A stretch of 64,000 bases of DNA, taken from NCBI RefSeq assembly GCF_003096415.1, contig NZ_QEKH01000002.1, positions 208,280-272,279 on the forward strand, written 5' to 3'. Every line of letters starts with the position of its first letter. Position 1 is the stretch's first letter. Of the stretch, positions 33,235 through 42,685 are shown one piece after another. Origin of the DNA: Victivallis vadensis (GTDB taxonomy: Bacteria > Verrucomicrobiota > Lentisphaeria > Victivallales > Victivallaceae). The notes below the pieces were generated by a model that did no database searches, was not told where the DNA came from, and saw only the letters and a program-made list of their open reading frames with translations. A program made the translations under genes and the position numbers.

Positions 33235-33939
33235 TCAAAATTCGCGAATCGCCAGATTGGAGTCCCGCCACTGCTTGACGCAGGGATTGCAGTATTTGGC
33301 GCGTTCTTCGGTCAGCTGCTGATAGCTGAGCGGCTCGGCATGGCCGTCGAACATCACCACGTTGGCGCGATCCGCATGACGGACATAGGCCGGATAGTAG
33401 GCTTTCGCCGAATCCTTCGGGGCGACCGGCGAAGTCGATTCGTAGTAGGCGGCCTGTCCGGCCCGGTTGCGGATCTTGCCGTTGTAGGCGTCGCAGACCG
33501 GCGGGGTGTCGATGAACATGATCAGCTGCGCGTCGCGCCCGAACTTGCTGATCTCATCGACCCGGTGCGGCACTTTCTTCTGGCCGTTGCCGAACGTTTC
33601 GCCGAAGGTCAGCACGTTCAGTCCGTAATTGAGTTGTTTGGAGTTGAACGCATAGTTCGTTTCGGCCGGACACTGGAACGCCTTTTTGTCCACCTGATAG
33701 TTCTTTTCAAATACCGCGAACCAGTTGCCGATGCCGCGGCCGAGGTAGCCGGTGACCGCCCAGCCGTCGGAATCTGTCGCATACTGTGCGGCTGCTTTGC
33801 CCATGCGGGAGAGATTGTCCCGGCAGCCGACCTCTTCCGCCGCCTCGCGGGCGGCAGCCAGCATCGGGTGAATCATTGCCGCCAGCAGCGCCACCACTGC
33901 AACGATAATCACCAACTCAACAAGCGTAAATTTCTTCAT
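33235..33939 (-). CDS. Prepilin-type pseudopilin-like protein (variant helix)
   Basis: 234 residues, ATG 33939 with aaggac upstream. Short leader MKK then FTLVELVIIVAVVALLAAM, keeping Glu5 but with a divergent helix. Soluble domain with CRDNLSRMGKAAAQYATDSD, FQCPAETNYAFNSKQLNYGL, IMFIDTPPVCDA, and the C-terminal H-X9-DG motif HADRANVVMFDGH. A late CNPC pair (KYCNPCVKQW) could form a disulfide. Third of three consecutive pseudopilins, 27 bp after its neighbour. Confidence 0.8.
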   Translation of the reverse strand: MKKFTLVELVIIVAVVALLAAMIHPMLAAAREAAEEVGCRDNLSRMGKAAAQYATDSDGWAVTGYLGRGIGNWFAVFEKNYQVDKKAFQCPAETNYAFNSKQLNYGLNVLTFGETFGNGQKKVPHRVDEISKFGRDAQLIMFIDTPPVCDAYNGKIRNRAGQAAYYESTSPVAPKDSAKAYYPAYVRHADRANVVMFDGHAEPLSYQQLTEERAKYCNPCVKQWRDSNLAIREF

Positions 33940-33966
33940 AAGTCCTTGCCTTCAATCCAAATACTT

Positions 33967-34740
33967 TTACTTTTTCCACTGGGCCCAGAAATAATTGGGA
34001 TCCTTTTTCTGTTCACCGATTCCGGTTTGGGTGTCGCCGGGAATATCGTGATATCCCATCATTTTGGTATGACCGTCGACAAAAACGACATTCATACCTT
34101 TATTTTCCATATGCCGCCAGAGATCCAGCGGGGCAATGGAACTGCGTTGACCGACTTCCGGGCTGTCAGCATCTGCTCCGGCGGCTTTGCCCGTGTCCAT
34201 GACGATCATACGGGAGGACGGAGTCTTTACCCGTGCAATCAGAAAACCATTGGGTTCATTTTGGCTCCAGCCATTTTTTCCGGCAGCATAATCGGAATTG
34301 CCATGGTGGGAATTCATGCTGTAATGCTGGGCAATTCCCTTATTGTAAGGAGCGACCAGCGGTTGGGAAGGGCAGGCAAAAAACGCTTTGGGGCGGTTGT
34401 TTCCCTTGATTTTATCCCGAGTTTCCTCCGGCCGGTCGTAGTGCATCAGGTCGAATGGAGTGAGATTGGGTTTGGAAAGGGCGTAAAGCATGTCCTGCCA
34501 CTTTCCCTGGCCGTGCCATTCATAACTGGAGAGGTTGCCGTTGTATTTCGGGAACCTGCCGTTATTGTTGTCGGTGTAGATCACCATGTAATTGCCGATC
34601 TGCTTGAGATTGTTGGTGCAGGAGATGTCTTTCGCCCGGTTGCGGGCCTTGTTCAGGGCCGGCAGCAGCATGGCGGCGAGGATCGCGATGATCGCTATCA
34701 CGACCAACAGCTCAATTAGGGTGAAGTTCTTAGTTTTCAT
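33967..34740 (-). CDS. Prepilin-type pseudopilin-like protein
   Basis: 257 residues from ATG 34740 (caggagagag upstream). Leader MKTKN, then [19 protein letters not shown] with [13 protein letters not shown], the standard form in this genome. The domain contains [43 protein letters not shown] and [14 protein letters not shown]. The C-terminal motif is [15 protein letters not shown], with an X11 rather than X9 spacing. Middle gene of the three-pseudopilin run. Confidence 0.85.
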   Translation of the reverse strand: MKTKNFTLIELLVVIAIIAILAAMLLPALNKARNRAKDISCTNNLKQIGNYMVIYTDNNNGRFPKYNGNLSSYEWHGQGKWQDMLYALSKPNLTPFDLMHYDRPEETRDKIKGNNRPKAFFACPSQPLVAPYNKGIAQHYSMNSHHGNSDYAAGKNGWSQNEPNGFLIARVKTPSSRMIVMDTGKAAGADADSPEVGQRSSIAPLDLWRHMENKGMNVVFVDGHTKMMGYHDIPGDTQTGIGEQKKDPNYFWAQWKK

Positions 34741-34799
34741 AATTCTCTCTCCTGTTGTAAAACGCATTTGGGGTATCCATAATATAAGGGGTAAATTGT

Positions 34800-35534
34800 C
34801 TATTGGGCGACGGTTCCGGTAGCTCCCTGCTGATAGGGCTCATGGGCGTTGAAAGCGGTATTGTTGATACCGGAATTTCCGCTGTTCATCCAATGGCTCT
34901 GGCTGATTCCGCCCGCGTGTCCATCTACGAACAGCGTGCCGTTGGAAGTGCCGTGCGCGCCTTTCCGGTCCGCTTTGAAACTGGAACTGGTACTGGCGTT
35001 CTGCGGACGGAAGTACAGCTTATCGTTGATATTGCCTTTTACGGTATCCAGCGAATCGAACATCAGGATTTTGCTAGACGGATCTTTGGTTTGGGAAAGC
35101 ATCCGGCTGCTTTTGGCATCCTTGGTGTAGAAAAGGTATCCGTTCAGCCATCTGCCGCAATAGAATTTGGTGCCCCATGTGGCGGTATAAGGAAGCCGCG
35201 GACATTCCCAGAGTTTGTCCACTTCCTCATTGCCGGAAATCATGAATTTTTTGGCTACGTAAGGAGCGACGGATTTGGGAATGGAGCCTTTGCTGTTGGC
35301 AAACAGCTGTTCCGAACCGCTGCCGTTTCCGGCAATATAGGGAAGCAGGCCCCGGTAGTCATCGGTATACATCTGGATGCCGGTTCCCAACTGCTTGTAA
35401 CGACTGATGCAGTCGATGTCCTTGGCGCGGTCGCGGGCCTTGTTCAGGGCCGGCAGCAACATTCCCGCAAGGATCGCGATGATCGCTATCACGACCAACA
35501 GCTCAATGAGGGTAAAATGCCTGTTCGTTTTCAT
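34800..35534 (-). CDS. Prepilin-type pseudopilin-like protein
   Basis: 244 residues from ATG 35534 (aaaaggagtcg upstream). Leader MKTNRH, then [19 protein letters not shown] and [13 protein letters not shown]. Domain with [34 protein letters not shown] and [15 protein letters not shown]9-DG motif [13 protein letters not shown]. First pseudopilin after the LacI-type gene, 58 bp downstream of it, so likely cotranscribed with the regulator. Confidence 0.85.
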   Translation of the reverse strand: MKTNRHFTLIELLVVIAIIAILAGMLLPALNKARDRAKDIDCISRYKQLGTGIQMYTDDYRGLLPYIAGNGSGSEQLFANSKGSIPKSVAPYVAKKFMISGNEEVDKLWECPRLPYTATWGTKFYCGRWLNGYLFYTKDAKSSRMLSQTKDPSSKILMFDSLDTVKGNINDKLYFRPQNASTSSSFKADRKGAHGTSNGTLFVDGHAGGISQSHWMNSGNSGINNTAFNAHEPYQQGATGTVAQ

Positions 35535-35592
35535 TTTTCGACTCCTTTTCTGCTTTGAATGGAAACTTTCGATCATTCTGCCAAAGGACCTT

Positions 35593-36573
35593 TTATTTTA
35601 ATGAAATTACGGAGTTGCGCTCAATCAGCCGATTCGATAATCTTACTTTCTTCAAGGTGTCGGAGTCGTCGCTCAACACGATCTCCACCGCTTTCTCCGC
35701 GGCTTCGTGCAGCGGGCTGGCGATCGTGGTCAGGGAGGGACGCTGGAATTCGGAAATCCCCGGATTCTCAAAACCCATCAGCGAAATTTCCTCCGGGACA
35801 CGCTTGCCGGCCAGCTCCTGGATCAGCCAGTTGACCTCCAGCACCTTCATATCTTCGCCGGTTACCCAGACCGCGGTGCACCCGGCATCGATCAACTGCT
35901 TCACCGCCAGGTGCAACGGCATTTTGTTGCTGATCTTCAGCAGGTTGGCCGCAGGATCGCAACCGCAGCTCCGCAACGCTTCCGCCACGCCGTCAACCCG
36001 GCCGAGCCCGGTGTAGTCGGACTCATGGATCACCGCGATTTTCCGGTGTCCCTTGCGGGTCAGGTAGTCCCCGGCCAGGCGGCCGGTTTCGTGGCAATCC
36101 ACATAGATCGTGTGGAAAAATTCACTGAAATTGTCGCTCAGCCACACGATCGGGATATTGCGGATCGATTTGAGAATATCGATGGTTTCCGGTTCCCACG
36201 CGATACCGATGATGCCGTCGAACCAGCAGTCGGTCAGATTGCCGATCCGGTCTTCGGTGATCATCGTGATTCCGGCATCGGCACGGGAGAGCGCAAAACA
36301 GATATGCTGGGTCAGCGTGTTCACGTAGCCGCCCATCACGGTTTTGTGCGGCGGCTCGGTGACCAGCGCAATCTGTTTGCTGCGGACCCCGACGCGCGGC
36401 CGGAAGCCGAGTTCCCGCGCCGCCGACAATACCCGGCAACGGGTTTCCGACGGGATCAGAGAGCTGTTGTTGAAGACCCGGCTGACTGTCCCGGCGGAAA
36501 CTTTGGCACGGTGCGCCACTTGCGCCAACACCCCTGAGGTTCCCGTTCCGTTTTGTGTTCTTACTTCCGCCAT
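35593..36573 (-). CDS. LacI-family transcriptional regulator heading a pseudopilin operon
   Basis: 326 residues. Helix-turn-helix [19 protein letters not shown] with [20 protein letters not shown], then a sugar-binding-protein-like sensor ([71 protein letters not shown]). It begins a minus-strand unit with three pseudopilins and no enzyme of its own. Driven by a consensus promoter, so probably strongly expressed and perhaps autoregulated. The effector is unknown. Confidence 0.88.
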   Translation of the reverse strand: MAEVRTQNGTGTSGVLAQVAHRAKVSAGTVSRVFNNSSLIPSETRCRVLSAARELGFRPRVGVRSKQIALVTEPPHKTVMGGYVNTLTQHICFALSRADAGITMITEDRIGNLTDCWFDGIIGIAWEPETIDILKSIRNIPIVWLSDNFSEFFHTIYVDCHETGRLAGDYLTRKGHRKIAVIHESDYTGLGRVDGVAEALRSCGCDPAANLLKISNKMPLHLAVKQLIDAGCTAVWVTGEDMKVLEVNWLIQELAGKRVPEEISLMGFENPGISEFQRPSLTTIASPLHEAAEKAVEIVLSDDSDTLKKVRLSNRLIERNSVISLK

Positions 36574-36614
36574 TTTTCCGAATCCTGTTTAATTAGTTCC
36601 GAGCTTTCACTAAT

Positions 36615-36643
36615 ATTATACCAAATTCTTATGCAAATGTCAA
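36615..36643 (-). promoter_or_regulatory. Perfect-consensus sigma-70 promoter of the LacI-pseudopilin operon
   Basis: Minus-strand TTGACA (36643-36638), 17-nt spacer, TATAAT (36620-36615). About 30 bp upstream lies a small dyad tgcaa-ttt-ttgca (36672-36684), a possible operator. Confidence 0.8.
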
Positions 36644-36734
36644 GAGTGAAAAACAAAATTTTTAAAGATTATGCAATTTTTGCACAGATATGGCAAGAAA
36701 AAACGGAGCAATGCCCCGTTTCCTCACTGTAATG

Positions 36735-36983
36735 TCAGCGTCTGCAGTGTTTCTGATCAGATGCGGCGCAGCCGGAACAACAGGCGCAACCGCCTTGTTT
36801 CACCTTGCGCCGGAAGTTCCAGATCATGCCGCCGATTGCGGCGGCGAGCACCAGAATTGCGACGGCGGTGCCGAGCCGGTCGGAATCGCCCTGCGCCCCG
36901 GCTGCGGGGGCGGCTTTTTCCGCCATCGCCGCCAAAGCCGCCGGAACCGTCAGAATAAAACCGGTTATTTTCGTATGATTCAT
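36735..36983 (-). CDS. Small Cys-rich membrane protein (FeoB-associated-like)
   Basis: 82 residues, ATG 36983 with aggagtc upstream. An N-terminal hydrophobic segment (8-20) may be a signal peptide; a second membrane helix is at 40-55 (AVAILVLAAAIGGMIW). A basic stretch NFRRKVKQ follows, then the Cys cluster GGCACCSGCAASDQKHC. This helix plus basic plus Cys-rich tail plan is that of FeoB-associated Cys-rich membrane proteins, but no feoB is nearby, so the assignment is tentative. Possible metal binding. Confidence 0.6.
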   Translation of the reverse strand: MNHTKITGFILTVPAALAAMAEKAAPAAGAQGDSDRLGTAVAILVLAAAIGGMIWNFRRKVKQGGCACCSGCAASDQKHCRR

Positions 36984-37024
36984 AGGTTTGACTCCTGAAA
37001 AAAAACTTGTTAGCCTTTTCTAAT

Positions 37025-37052
37025 AATATAGGCGGTTCCGACGTTTTTTCAA
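37025..37052 (-). promoter_or_regulatory. Promoter of the small Cys-rich protein
   Basis: Minus-strand TTGAAA (37052-37047), 16-nt spacer, TATATT (37030-37025), in the 85-bp gap after the GH42 gene. Confidence 0.5.
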
Positions 37053-37068
37053 GTGGCGCCCCGGAATT

Positions 37069-39138
37069 TTACCGGGACGCAGGTGTGCCGCGCAGGATCA
37101 CGGTGCCGAAAGGAGGGATGCCGAGCCTCCCGGCGGCGGACGTGCAGCCGGGCGAGGTGTAGACCGGCTCGAACCGCCCCGGTTCGGCTTCGGTGAATCC
37201 GCCCGCGTTGAACAGGAAACGGTATTCGCAGGACTCCGAATAGCGGGAGCAGCGCCACAGCAGGCTGTCGCATGCTTCCAATCCGGCGAGTTCCATCGCC
37301 AGCGTGCAGGCGGGCGGGATGGCGCTGCGGTCGGGCTGCCGGAAGAACGCCATCGCAAAGTTCCCGCCGCAGGTGACCACCTGTCCGTTGCCGAAGGCGT
37401 GCCGGACCGCCGCGGGGGAGCCGTCTTCCCAGCGCCCGACCACGTCGGCATCCTCGGCGGGGGCCAGAATCACCTGCCAGCCGGCGGCGGCCTGCATGGC
37501 GCCGTTTTCCCAGCGGATATTCCGGATTTCTCCGGCCGGAAGCGCGATGCGGAGGGTTTCGCGACAGCCGGTCAGGGCCTCCAGTCCCCGCGCGGGGCGC
37601 TGCGGCGTGACCCAGGTGCGTTCGTCGCGGCAGGCGAACGGGTAACCGATCAGCAGCGTCCCGCCGTCCCGGACGAATCCGGTCAGCCACGCCGCCGCCG
37701 CTTCGTCGACCAGCTCGACCGCGTCGGCCACCAGCAGCCGGCAGCCGGAGAGGTCGTCGCCGCTGACCACGAAATCGGCGGTGACGCCGAGCCTGCGCAG
37801 GATCGTATGGTCGGCCGCCGCGGCCTGCTTGCAGGAGTAGTCGGTCGAAGCGCGGATTTCCTCAATATGATTCAGTTCGCTGCGCATTTCCTCGATCCGC
37901 ATCAGCAGGTCGTTGCGCAGGTCGAACCAGATCGCCGCCTTGCTCCGGGCCGGACGGCTGGCGGCGAAATCCGCGCCAAGCTCCTTCAGCACGCCGGCGA
38001 TCCGGTCGCACCGCTCGCTGCGGCGGGTCGGGGAGCCGTCGATTTCGCGCATTCCCCAGCCATTTGACTCCTCGCCGAAGCGTTCGGATTTGTACTGCCA
38101 GAAGGTCAGGCCGCGGCAGCCGGAGGCGATCGCCATCCAGATGGCCTGCTCGATGAAATCCGGCTCCGGCTCTTTGTGCCAGTTCGCGTAGTTGGTGTAG
38201 AACTCCTGGCACCAGTAACCGGGATCGACCCGGCGCAGCCAGCTCGACTGGTAGAGCGGCGCATTGCGGTCGATCAGGTTCGCCGGATGCAGTTCGATCG
38301 GGAATGAACAGCCGTAGCGGTCGACCTCGGCGGCATTCAGGAAATCGTTGCTGGTATCGCAGGCCGGATCCTGGACCAGGCTTGAACAGCCGACGTGGCA
38401 CATCACGGTCCGTTCCGGGTCCGCCGCGCGGAAGCCGCGCACCGAGAGCGCCACCTGTTCCGCCACCGCTTCGGCCGCCCACTGCCGCCACAGGAAAAGC
38501 TCCGCGTAGTCGGAGTGCGAGTGGGGCGGAAACACCGTGTCGAACGCGGTCCACGCCTTGCCGAATGCGGCGTTCAGCGCCTCAATGGTGCCGTAGCGTC
38601 CGCGCAGCCAGTCGCGGTAGGAGGCGACGGAGTGTTCACACCGGCACTGGCCGAGCGGACGGCTGCGCGGTTCGTTCCATGCGTTGTAGAACCAGAGCGC
38701 CGGGTGTCCTTTATAGCGTTCCGCCAGTTGCCGGGTGAATTCGGTCGCCGCTTCGGCCACGCGCGGATTGTCGAAGCAGGGCCACCAGCCGCCGACGTAG
38801 AAGGCGGCGTGGGCGATCGGGTCGAGCGGCTGGTTGTGGAAACCGATCCGGGTGCCGCCGAGCTCGGTGAAAACCCAGTCGGGCGCGTTTTCGAGCTGCG
38901 CCTTGAGGATGACCCGCAGCCGGTTCCGGGCGGCGAGGTCGAACAGCCGGTCGAGGTCGTCCCAGACGAATTCGCCGCGCCGCCGCTCATGGCACCGCCA
39001 CTGCGGGCGGAACTGCACGTGGGTGTAGCCGGCCCGGGCGATCTCGGCGAGGTCGTCCTCCCATTCCTCGCGCGGCGGAGTCGGTGCGCGGTGGTACTGG
39101 CAGCCGTAGGGAAAGAAGTCGAAGGTTTCGGTTTTCAT
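37069..39138 (-). CDS. Beta-galactosidase-type glycoside hydrolase, GH42
   Basis: 689 residues with no signal peptide, so cytoplasmic. GH42 plan: TIM-barrel with FFPYGCQYHRAPTPPREEWE, FVWDDLDRLFDLAARNRLRV, the acid/base motif ALWFYNAWNEPRSRP (Glu in WNEP), the SYRDWLRGRYGTIEALNAAF segment, and the likely nucleophile in YWCQEFYTNYANW. A class I glutamine-amidotransferase-like trimerisation domain follows from about residue 420 (KAAIWFDLRNDLL, GCRLLVADAVELVDE), then a small beta domain. Divergent from the GntR/PBP-type regulator at 39321, which probably controls it. ATG 39138 has ggag 10 nt upstream. Confidence 0.85.
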   Translation of the reverse strand: MKTETFDFFPYGCQYHRAPTPPREEWEDDLAEIARAGYTHVQFRPQWRCHERRRGEFVWDDLDRLFDLAARNRLRVILKAQLENAPDWVFTELGGTRIGFHNQPLDPIAHAAFYVGGWWPCFDNPRVAEAATEFTRQLAERYKGHPALWFYNAWNEPRSRPLGQCRCEHSVASYRDWLRGRYGTIEALNAAFGKAWTAFDTVFPPHSHSDYAELFLWRQWAAEAVAEQVALSVRGFRAADPERTVMCHVGCSSLVQDPACDTSNDFLNAAEVDRYGCSFPIELHPANLIDRNAPLYQSSWLRRVDPGYWCQEFYTNYANWHKEPEPDFIEQAIWMAIASGCRGLTFWQYKSERFGEESNGWGMREIDGSPTRRSERCDRIAGVLKELGADFAASRPARSKAAIWFDLRNDLLMRIEEMRSELNHIEEIRASTDYSCKQAAAADHTILRRLGVTADFVVSGDDLSGCRLLVADAVELVDEAAAAWLTGFVRDGGTLLIGYPFACRDERTWVTPQRPARGLEALTGCRETLRIALPAGEIRNIRWENGAMQAAAGWQVILAPAEDADVVGRWEDGSPAAVRHAFGNGQVVTCGGNFAMAFFRQPDRSAIPPACTLAMELAGLEACDSLLWRCSRYSESCEYRFLFNAGGFTEAEPGRFEPVYTSPGCTSAAGRLGIPPFGTVILRGTPASR

Positions 39139-39286
39139 AAGATGGATTCTCCGGAGGTTGATGATACCGGATTGTGCCGCGACAGGCGGCGGTTTCCGGC
39201 GGTTTCGGTAAAATTACGGGAAAAAACAGGAAGCCCTGTGGACTTTTTCATTCTTTGTGTTATGGTAAAATCATGTATTATCAAGG

Positions 39287-39295
39287 ATACCTGAT
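39287..39295. promoter_or_regulatory. Candidate regulator site upstream of the GntR/PBP regulator
   Basis: atacctgat, preceded by atgtatta, closely matching the site inside the two divergent promoters at 43.5 and 43.7 kb. It lies 26 bp before the regulator's ATG in the 182-bp divergent region 39139-39320. Confidence 0.35.
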
Positions 39296-39320
39296 TCGCA
39301 TTGCACGGGAGGGCCGCACC

Positions 39321-40451
39321 ATGTTTGAAGCATTTTCCGTCCGCCTGACGGACGACAAATCCTATCCGAAGTATATCCAGCTGCGCGACCAGCTCGCCGA
39401 ATTCATCAAGGCCAACGACATCGCTTCGGGCGAACAGCTGCCGGACATCGTCAGCATGTGCCGGATCGCCGGGCTGAGCAACCGGTCGGTCGAACGCGCC
39501 TATATGATGCTGATCAACGACGGCATCTGCTTCCGCCGCCCCAAAAAGGGGACGTTCGTGCGCGGGGCGGTGTCGCCGCACCACGGCGGCGTGCGGCCGC
39601 GCATCTGCGCGATCTTCTCCCGGTACGACCCGATGCGCTTTGAAAAGGACGACGTGACCGGGCGCATCTACGCCGGAATTCAGGGCGAGGCGCGCCGCGC
39701 CGGAATCGACCTGCTGATCCTCTCCGAGCGCAGTCTGCCCTTCTATCTGGATAACGGCAGCTTCGACCTGGTCGGGATCGTGATGCTGTCGTGGTATGAT
39801 TTCAAGGAGGCGCACGCGGTCGTCTCCCGGTATCCGGGCGTGCGTTTTTTGTTTGTGAACTATCATTTCGCCGGTTTTGAGAACATGCCGCCGAATGCGG
39901 GCGGCATCTTCAACGATGATTTCGCGGGCGGGTTTGAAGCCGCCGAATACCTGATCGGCCGCGGCTGCCGCAAGCCGCGCGCGATCACCGTCCGGCTCGA
40001 CAGCGACGACAACTACCAGCGCCGTCTCGACGGCTTCCTGCTCTCCGCCCGGCTCAACCGCCTCGACGTGACCGAACGGGACATCTGTGTCTGCAACCGG
40101 GGAGCCAACCCCGCAAAGGAGGATCAGATTGCGATGGGGCATGAGTTTCTGCGACAGATTCTCGACGACGCGCCCGACACCGACGCGGTCTTCTGCACCA
40201 ACGACCTGCTGGCCGCCGGAGCCGCTTCGGCGCTCGATAAACTCGGGCGCCGCGACCGGGTTGAAGTGACCGGTTACGACAACATCCTGCCGCACCTGAG
40301 CGCCGACGGCCGCTTCACCACCGTTTCGATCAATCTCGAACAGATGGGAAGCCGGGCGATCACTCAGTTGCTCGACGGCGGAGCAGTCTACCCGCGCGTG
40401 GTCAACGTCGCGCCGCAGCTGCTGCCGCGCCGCCCGTCGCCGGAAGCGTGA
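39321..40451 (+). CDS. GntR-type wHTH fused to LacI-type sugar sensor (AraR-like regulator)
   Basis: 376 residues from ATG 39321, which has gggaggg 7 nt upstream; an ATG at 39273 would add 16 residues without a good ribosome site. Residues 10-80 form a GntR winged helix (KYIQLRDQLAEFIKANDIAS, GEQLP, GLSNRSVERAYMMLINDG, KKGTFVRG). The remainder is a periplasmic-binding-like effector domain (IYAGIQGEARRAGIDLLILS, GGFEAAEYLIGRGCRKPRAI, AVFCTNDLLAAGAASAL, VTGYDNILPHLS). This arrangement is known from AraR. Probable regulator of the GH42 gene and of the cluster to its right. Confidence 0.88.
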   Translation: MFEAFSVRLTDDKSYPKYIQLRDQLAEFIKANDIASGEQLPDIVSMCRIAGLSNRSVERAYMMLINDGICFRRPKKGTFVRGAVSPHHGGVRPRICAIFSRYDPMRFEKDDVTGRIYAGIQGEARRAGIDLLILSERSLPFYLDNGSFDLVGIVMLSWYDFKEAHAVVSRYPGVRFLFVNYHFAGFENMPPNAGGIFNDDFAGGFEAAEYLIGRGCRKPRAITVRLDSDDNYQRRLDGFLLSARLNRLDVTERDICVCNRGANPAKEDQIAMGHEFLRQILDDAPDTDAVFCTNDLLAAGAASALDKLGRRDRVEVTGYDNILPHLSADGRFTTVSINLEQMGSRAITQLLDGGAVYPRVVNVAPQLLPRRPSPEA

Positions 40452-40472
40452 AGCGATCCTTCGCATGGAGGT

Positions 40473-41993
40473 TCATCCTTTGAGTCGGGTGAGGCGCGCC
40501 GAGGAGACGTTGCGGAATACGGCGGTCGCACCCCGTTCATCAAGCTTCACCTCGGCTTCCGGCGGCTCGCAGCCGACCGGGGCCGGGGCTTCCCCCGCGT
40601 AAAAAGGCAGCGTCAGCGTCAGCTCTTCGACCGGTGCTTCGGCTGTGAATTCGAGCTCGTGCGCGTCGAGCCGGAAGCCTCCGGCGACGCGGCGGCCGCG
40701 GTGAACGCCGAGCGCCCGGTTCCGCACCTCGGCCACGGCGGTTCCGGGCAGGCGCGGAGCCGCTTCGACCTTGCCGCCGCCGGCGGAAAAGCCGAGCACG
40801 TCGCCGGAAAAGCAGCCGAGAAAGACCGCACACTGTTCGCAATTGCCGCTGTCGACGGTGTAGTCCGCCGCCGGGTCTTCGGCAAAGCCGTTCCACACGC
40901 CCTCGAACTCTCCGAAGAACCAGTCCAGATAGGGGGACTGGCCGGGGGAGGGCAGGTGGTGCAGCCAGTATTCCGGATAGAGGTCGGCGGGGCGGCGGAC
41001 GGTCCGCCGCAGGAATTCGAGCAGCACCTCCAGCCGCCGGTCGTCCCCCGAACGGGCGGCGAAGCGCAGCATCTGCCCGATCACCTTGCCCATCGTGCGC
41101 AGCTTCATGAAACCGGTTTCGCCGCTCGGCACGCGCAGGCCGCCCCAGTCGTTGCAGTGTTCGGCGCGCCACAGTTCTTCAAAGGCGCGGCGCCACGCGG
41201 AACGCCGCCCCGGATACCAGCGTTCCGGGTAGAGGTTGATCCAGTTGAGCGGCCGCTCCTCAGCCTTCCCGTCGGGGCGCAGCGCGGCGCGGTAGAGGTC
41301 GGCGGCGGGGTCGTAAAGCCAATGGTCGATGCCCCGGTCGAGCAGGGCGGCGCGTTCGAGATACCGTTCGGTGACGATGGCGGGGCGGTTCAGCAGCCGG
41401 GCCGCCTCTGCCATCGCGAGGCAGCCTCCGTACATCGCGCCGTTGGTGAAAAGATCCAGCAGCGGTTCGGTGCCGCCGCCGAGCTGTTCGTTGTAGTTGC
41501 CGGAATCCAGCAGCCGGAATGCCGCGTGGAAGTGATGGCGCCAGGTGTCGTCGAACACCCGGTCGAGCCGGTCGAAGCAGCGCGGCAGCGCCGGATCGTC
41601 CGCCCCCGTCTCCAGCAGCCGGGCCAGCGCCCGGGCCGGATGGGCCGGCGTGTCGATCTGAATTTTATTGTGCAGCGGCGTGCCGTCCGGGCGGTAGGCG
41701 TGGACGATGAAGTACTGCCCCTCCGGGATGTGCGACAGCGTGAAATCGAGGATTCGCGCCGCCGGTTCCGGACACCCCTGGTCGGCCAGCACCCCGGCGG
41801 CTTCGGCGGCATCGCGCGAATAGTGGCAGACGCCGTAACATTTGACGCCGTTCTCCTCGCCGAAGCTGGTCTGGCAGAAGCCGTCTTCGCGGGTGCGGTC
41901 GAGCAGGCTCTGCATGGTGCCGCGCCAGAGCGGGCCGAGGAAACCGTCAGAGGTTTCCAATGTGGCGAACGGGGATGGATGGTTCCGGTTCAT
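40473..41993 (-). CDS. Six-hairpin (alpha/alpha)6-type glycosidase-like protein, family not recognised
   Basis: 506 residues with no signal peptide. Helix-rich, with repeating paired-helix segments and aromatic/acidic stretches typical of six-hairpin glycosidases (GFCQTSFGEENGVKCYGVCH, LLDSGNYNEQLGGGTEP, RPLNWINLYPERWYPG, YLDWFFGEFEGVWNGFA), then a small beta-rich C-terminal domain from about 400. No clear GH family signature. Last gene of the minus-strand unit pseudopilin-pseudopilin-enzyme (26 bp after its neighbour); its stop faces the regulator's stop 21 bp away. Ribosome site weak (gaaagaac). Confidence 0.55.
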   Translation of the reverse strand: MNRNHPSPFATLETSDGFLGPLWRGTMQSLLDRTREDGFCQTSFGEENGVKCYGVCHYSRDAAEAAGVLADQGCPEPAARILDFTLSHIPEGQYFIVHAYRPDGTPLHNKIQIDTPAHPARALARLLETGADDPALPRCFDRLDRVFDDTWRHHFHAAFRLLDSGNYNEQLGGGTEPLLDLFTNGAMYGGCLAMAEAARLLNRPAIVTERYLERAALLDRGIDHWLYDPAADLYRAALRPDGKAEERPLNWINLYPERWYPGRRSAWRRAFEELWRAEHCNDWGGLRVPSGETGFMKLRTMGKVIGQMLRFAARSGDDRRLEVLLEFLRRTVRRPADLYPEYWLHHLPSPGQSPYLDWFFGEFEGVWNGFAEDPAADYTVDSGNCEQCAVFLGCFSGDVLGFSAGGGKVEAAPRLPGTAVAEVRNRALGVHRGRRVAGGFRLDAHELEFTAEAPVEELTLTLPFYAGEAPAPVGCEPPEAEVKLDERGATAVFRNVSSARLTRLKG

Positions 41994-42019
41994 GTTCAGT
42001 TCTTTCGGATTGCTGTTGT

Positions 42020-42664
42020 TCAGAGGGAGTTGGACCAGTAAGCCGCCGGGAGATTTCCTTCCTTATAGATATCGGCGGGAACGGAAAGGGTCACTTTGAC
42101 CGTTTCTGCGCCGCCGTGGAAGAACAGCACATTGACGGCGCGGCCTCCTGCATGGCGCGCCGCCGGAATCCGGGCCGGGCCTTCGCCCGCATAGCCGACG
42201 ATCAGCCAGCCGGGAGCATCGGCCAATACGATCATATCCGGATTTTTCACCTGGCTGCGCCTGACTCCCCGGCCGGTCCGGCTGTCCCGGCAGACGCCAT
42301 AGCCGTTGATGCCGTAGCTGCTTTTCTTTTGGAGCAGCCCGGAGTAGGTCAGACGGGTTGATGTCGGATCATCCGGGCAGGTGAAGGCGGCGGCGGGCGC
42401 GCCCGGTTCGGCTTTCACCCCGACGTAAGGAGCGAGCGGCACGGTCCAGACGGCCTGATAATCCGGCGGCGAACCGGTCGGAAAATAGTCGTCGTTATCG
42501 GCGGCATACTGCAGAAATCCCCGGTTCAGCCGTGCCAATCGGTCGAGGCATCGGACCGTACCGGCTCCGGCGGCGCGGCCGGAGAGCGGCAGCGCCAGCG
42601 CGGCCAGCAGCGCGGTCAGTGCGAGGAGGCAGACGAGTTCGACTCTGGTGAAGCGGTATTTCAT
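42020..42664 (-). CDS. Divergent prepilin-type pseudopilin-like protein
   Basis: 214 residues from ATG 42664 (a TTG six codons earlier is less likely). Leader MKYR then FTRVELVCLLALTALLAALA keeps Phe1 and Glu5 but the helix is unlike its neighbours. Domain with RLARLNRGFLQYAADNDDYF, FTCPDDPTS, SSYGINGYGVCRD and KNPDMIVLADAPGW. The C-terminal motif is degenerate: HAGGRAVNVLFFHGG, with X11 spacing and Asp replaced by His. Lies 21 bp after the next pseudopilin gene. Confidence 0.7.
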   Translation of the reverse strand: MKYRFTRVELVCLLALTALLAALALPLSGRAAGAGTVRCLDRLARLNRGFLQYAADNDDYFPTGSPPDYQAVWTVPLAPYVGVKAEPGAPAAAFTCPDDPTSTRLTYSGLLQKKSSYGINGYGVCRDSRTGRGVRRSQVKNPDMIVLADAPGWLIVGYAGEGPARIPAARHAGGRAVNVLFFHGGAETVKVTLSVPADIYKEGNLPAAYWSNSL

Positions 42665-42685
42665 GGTTGGTTCTTTCTGCAAGGG

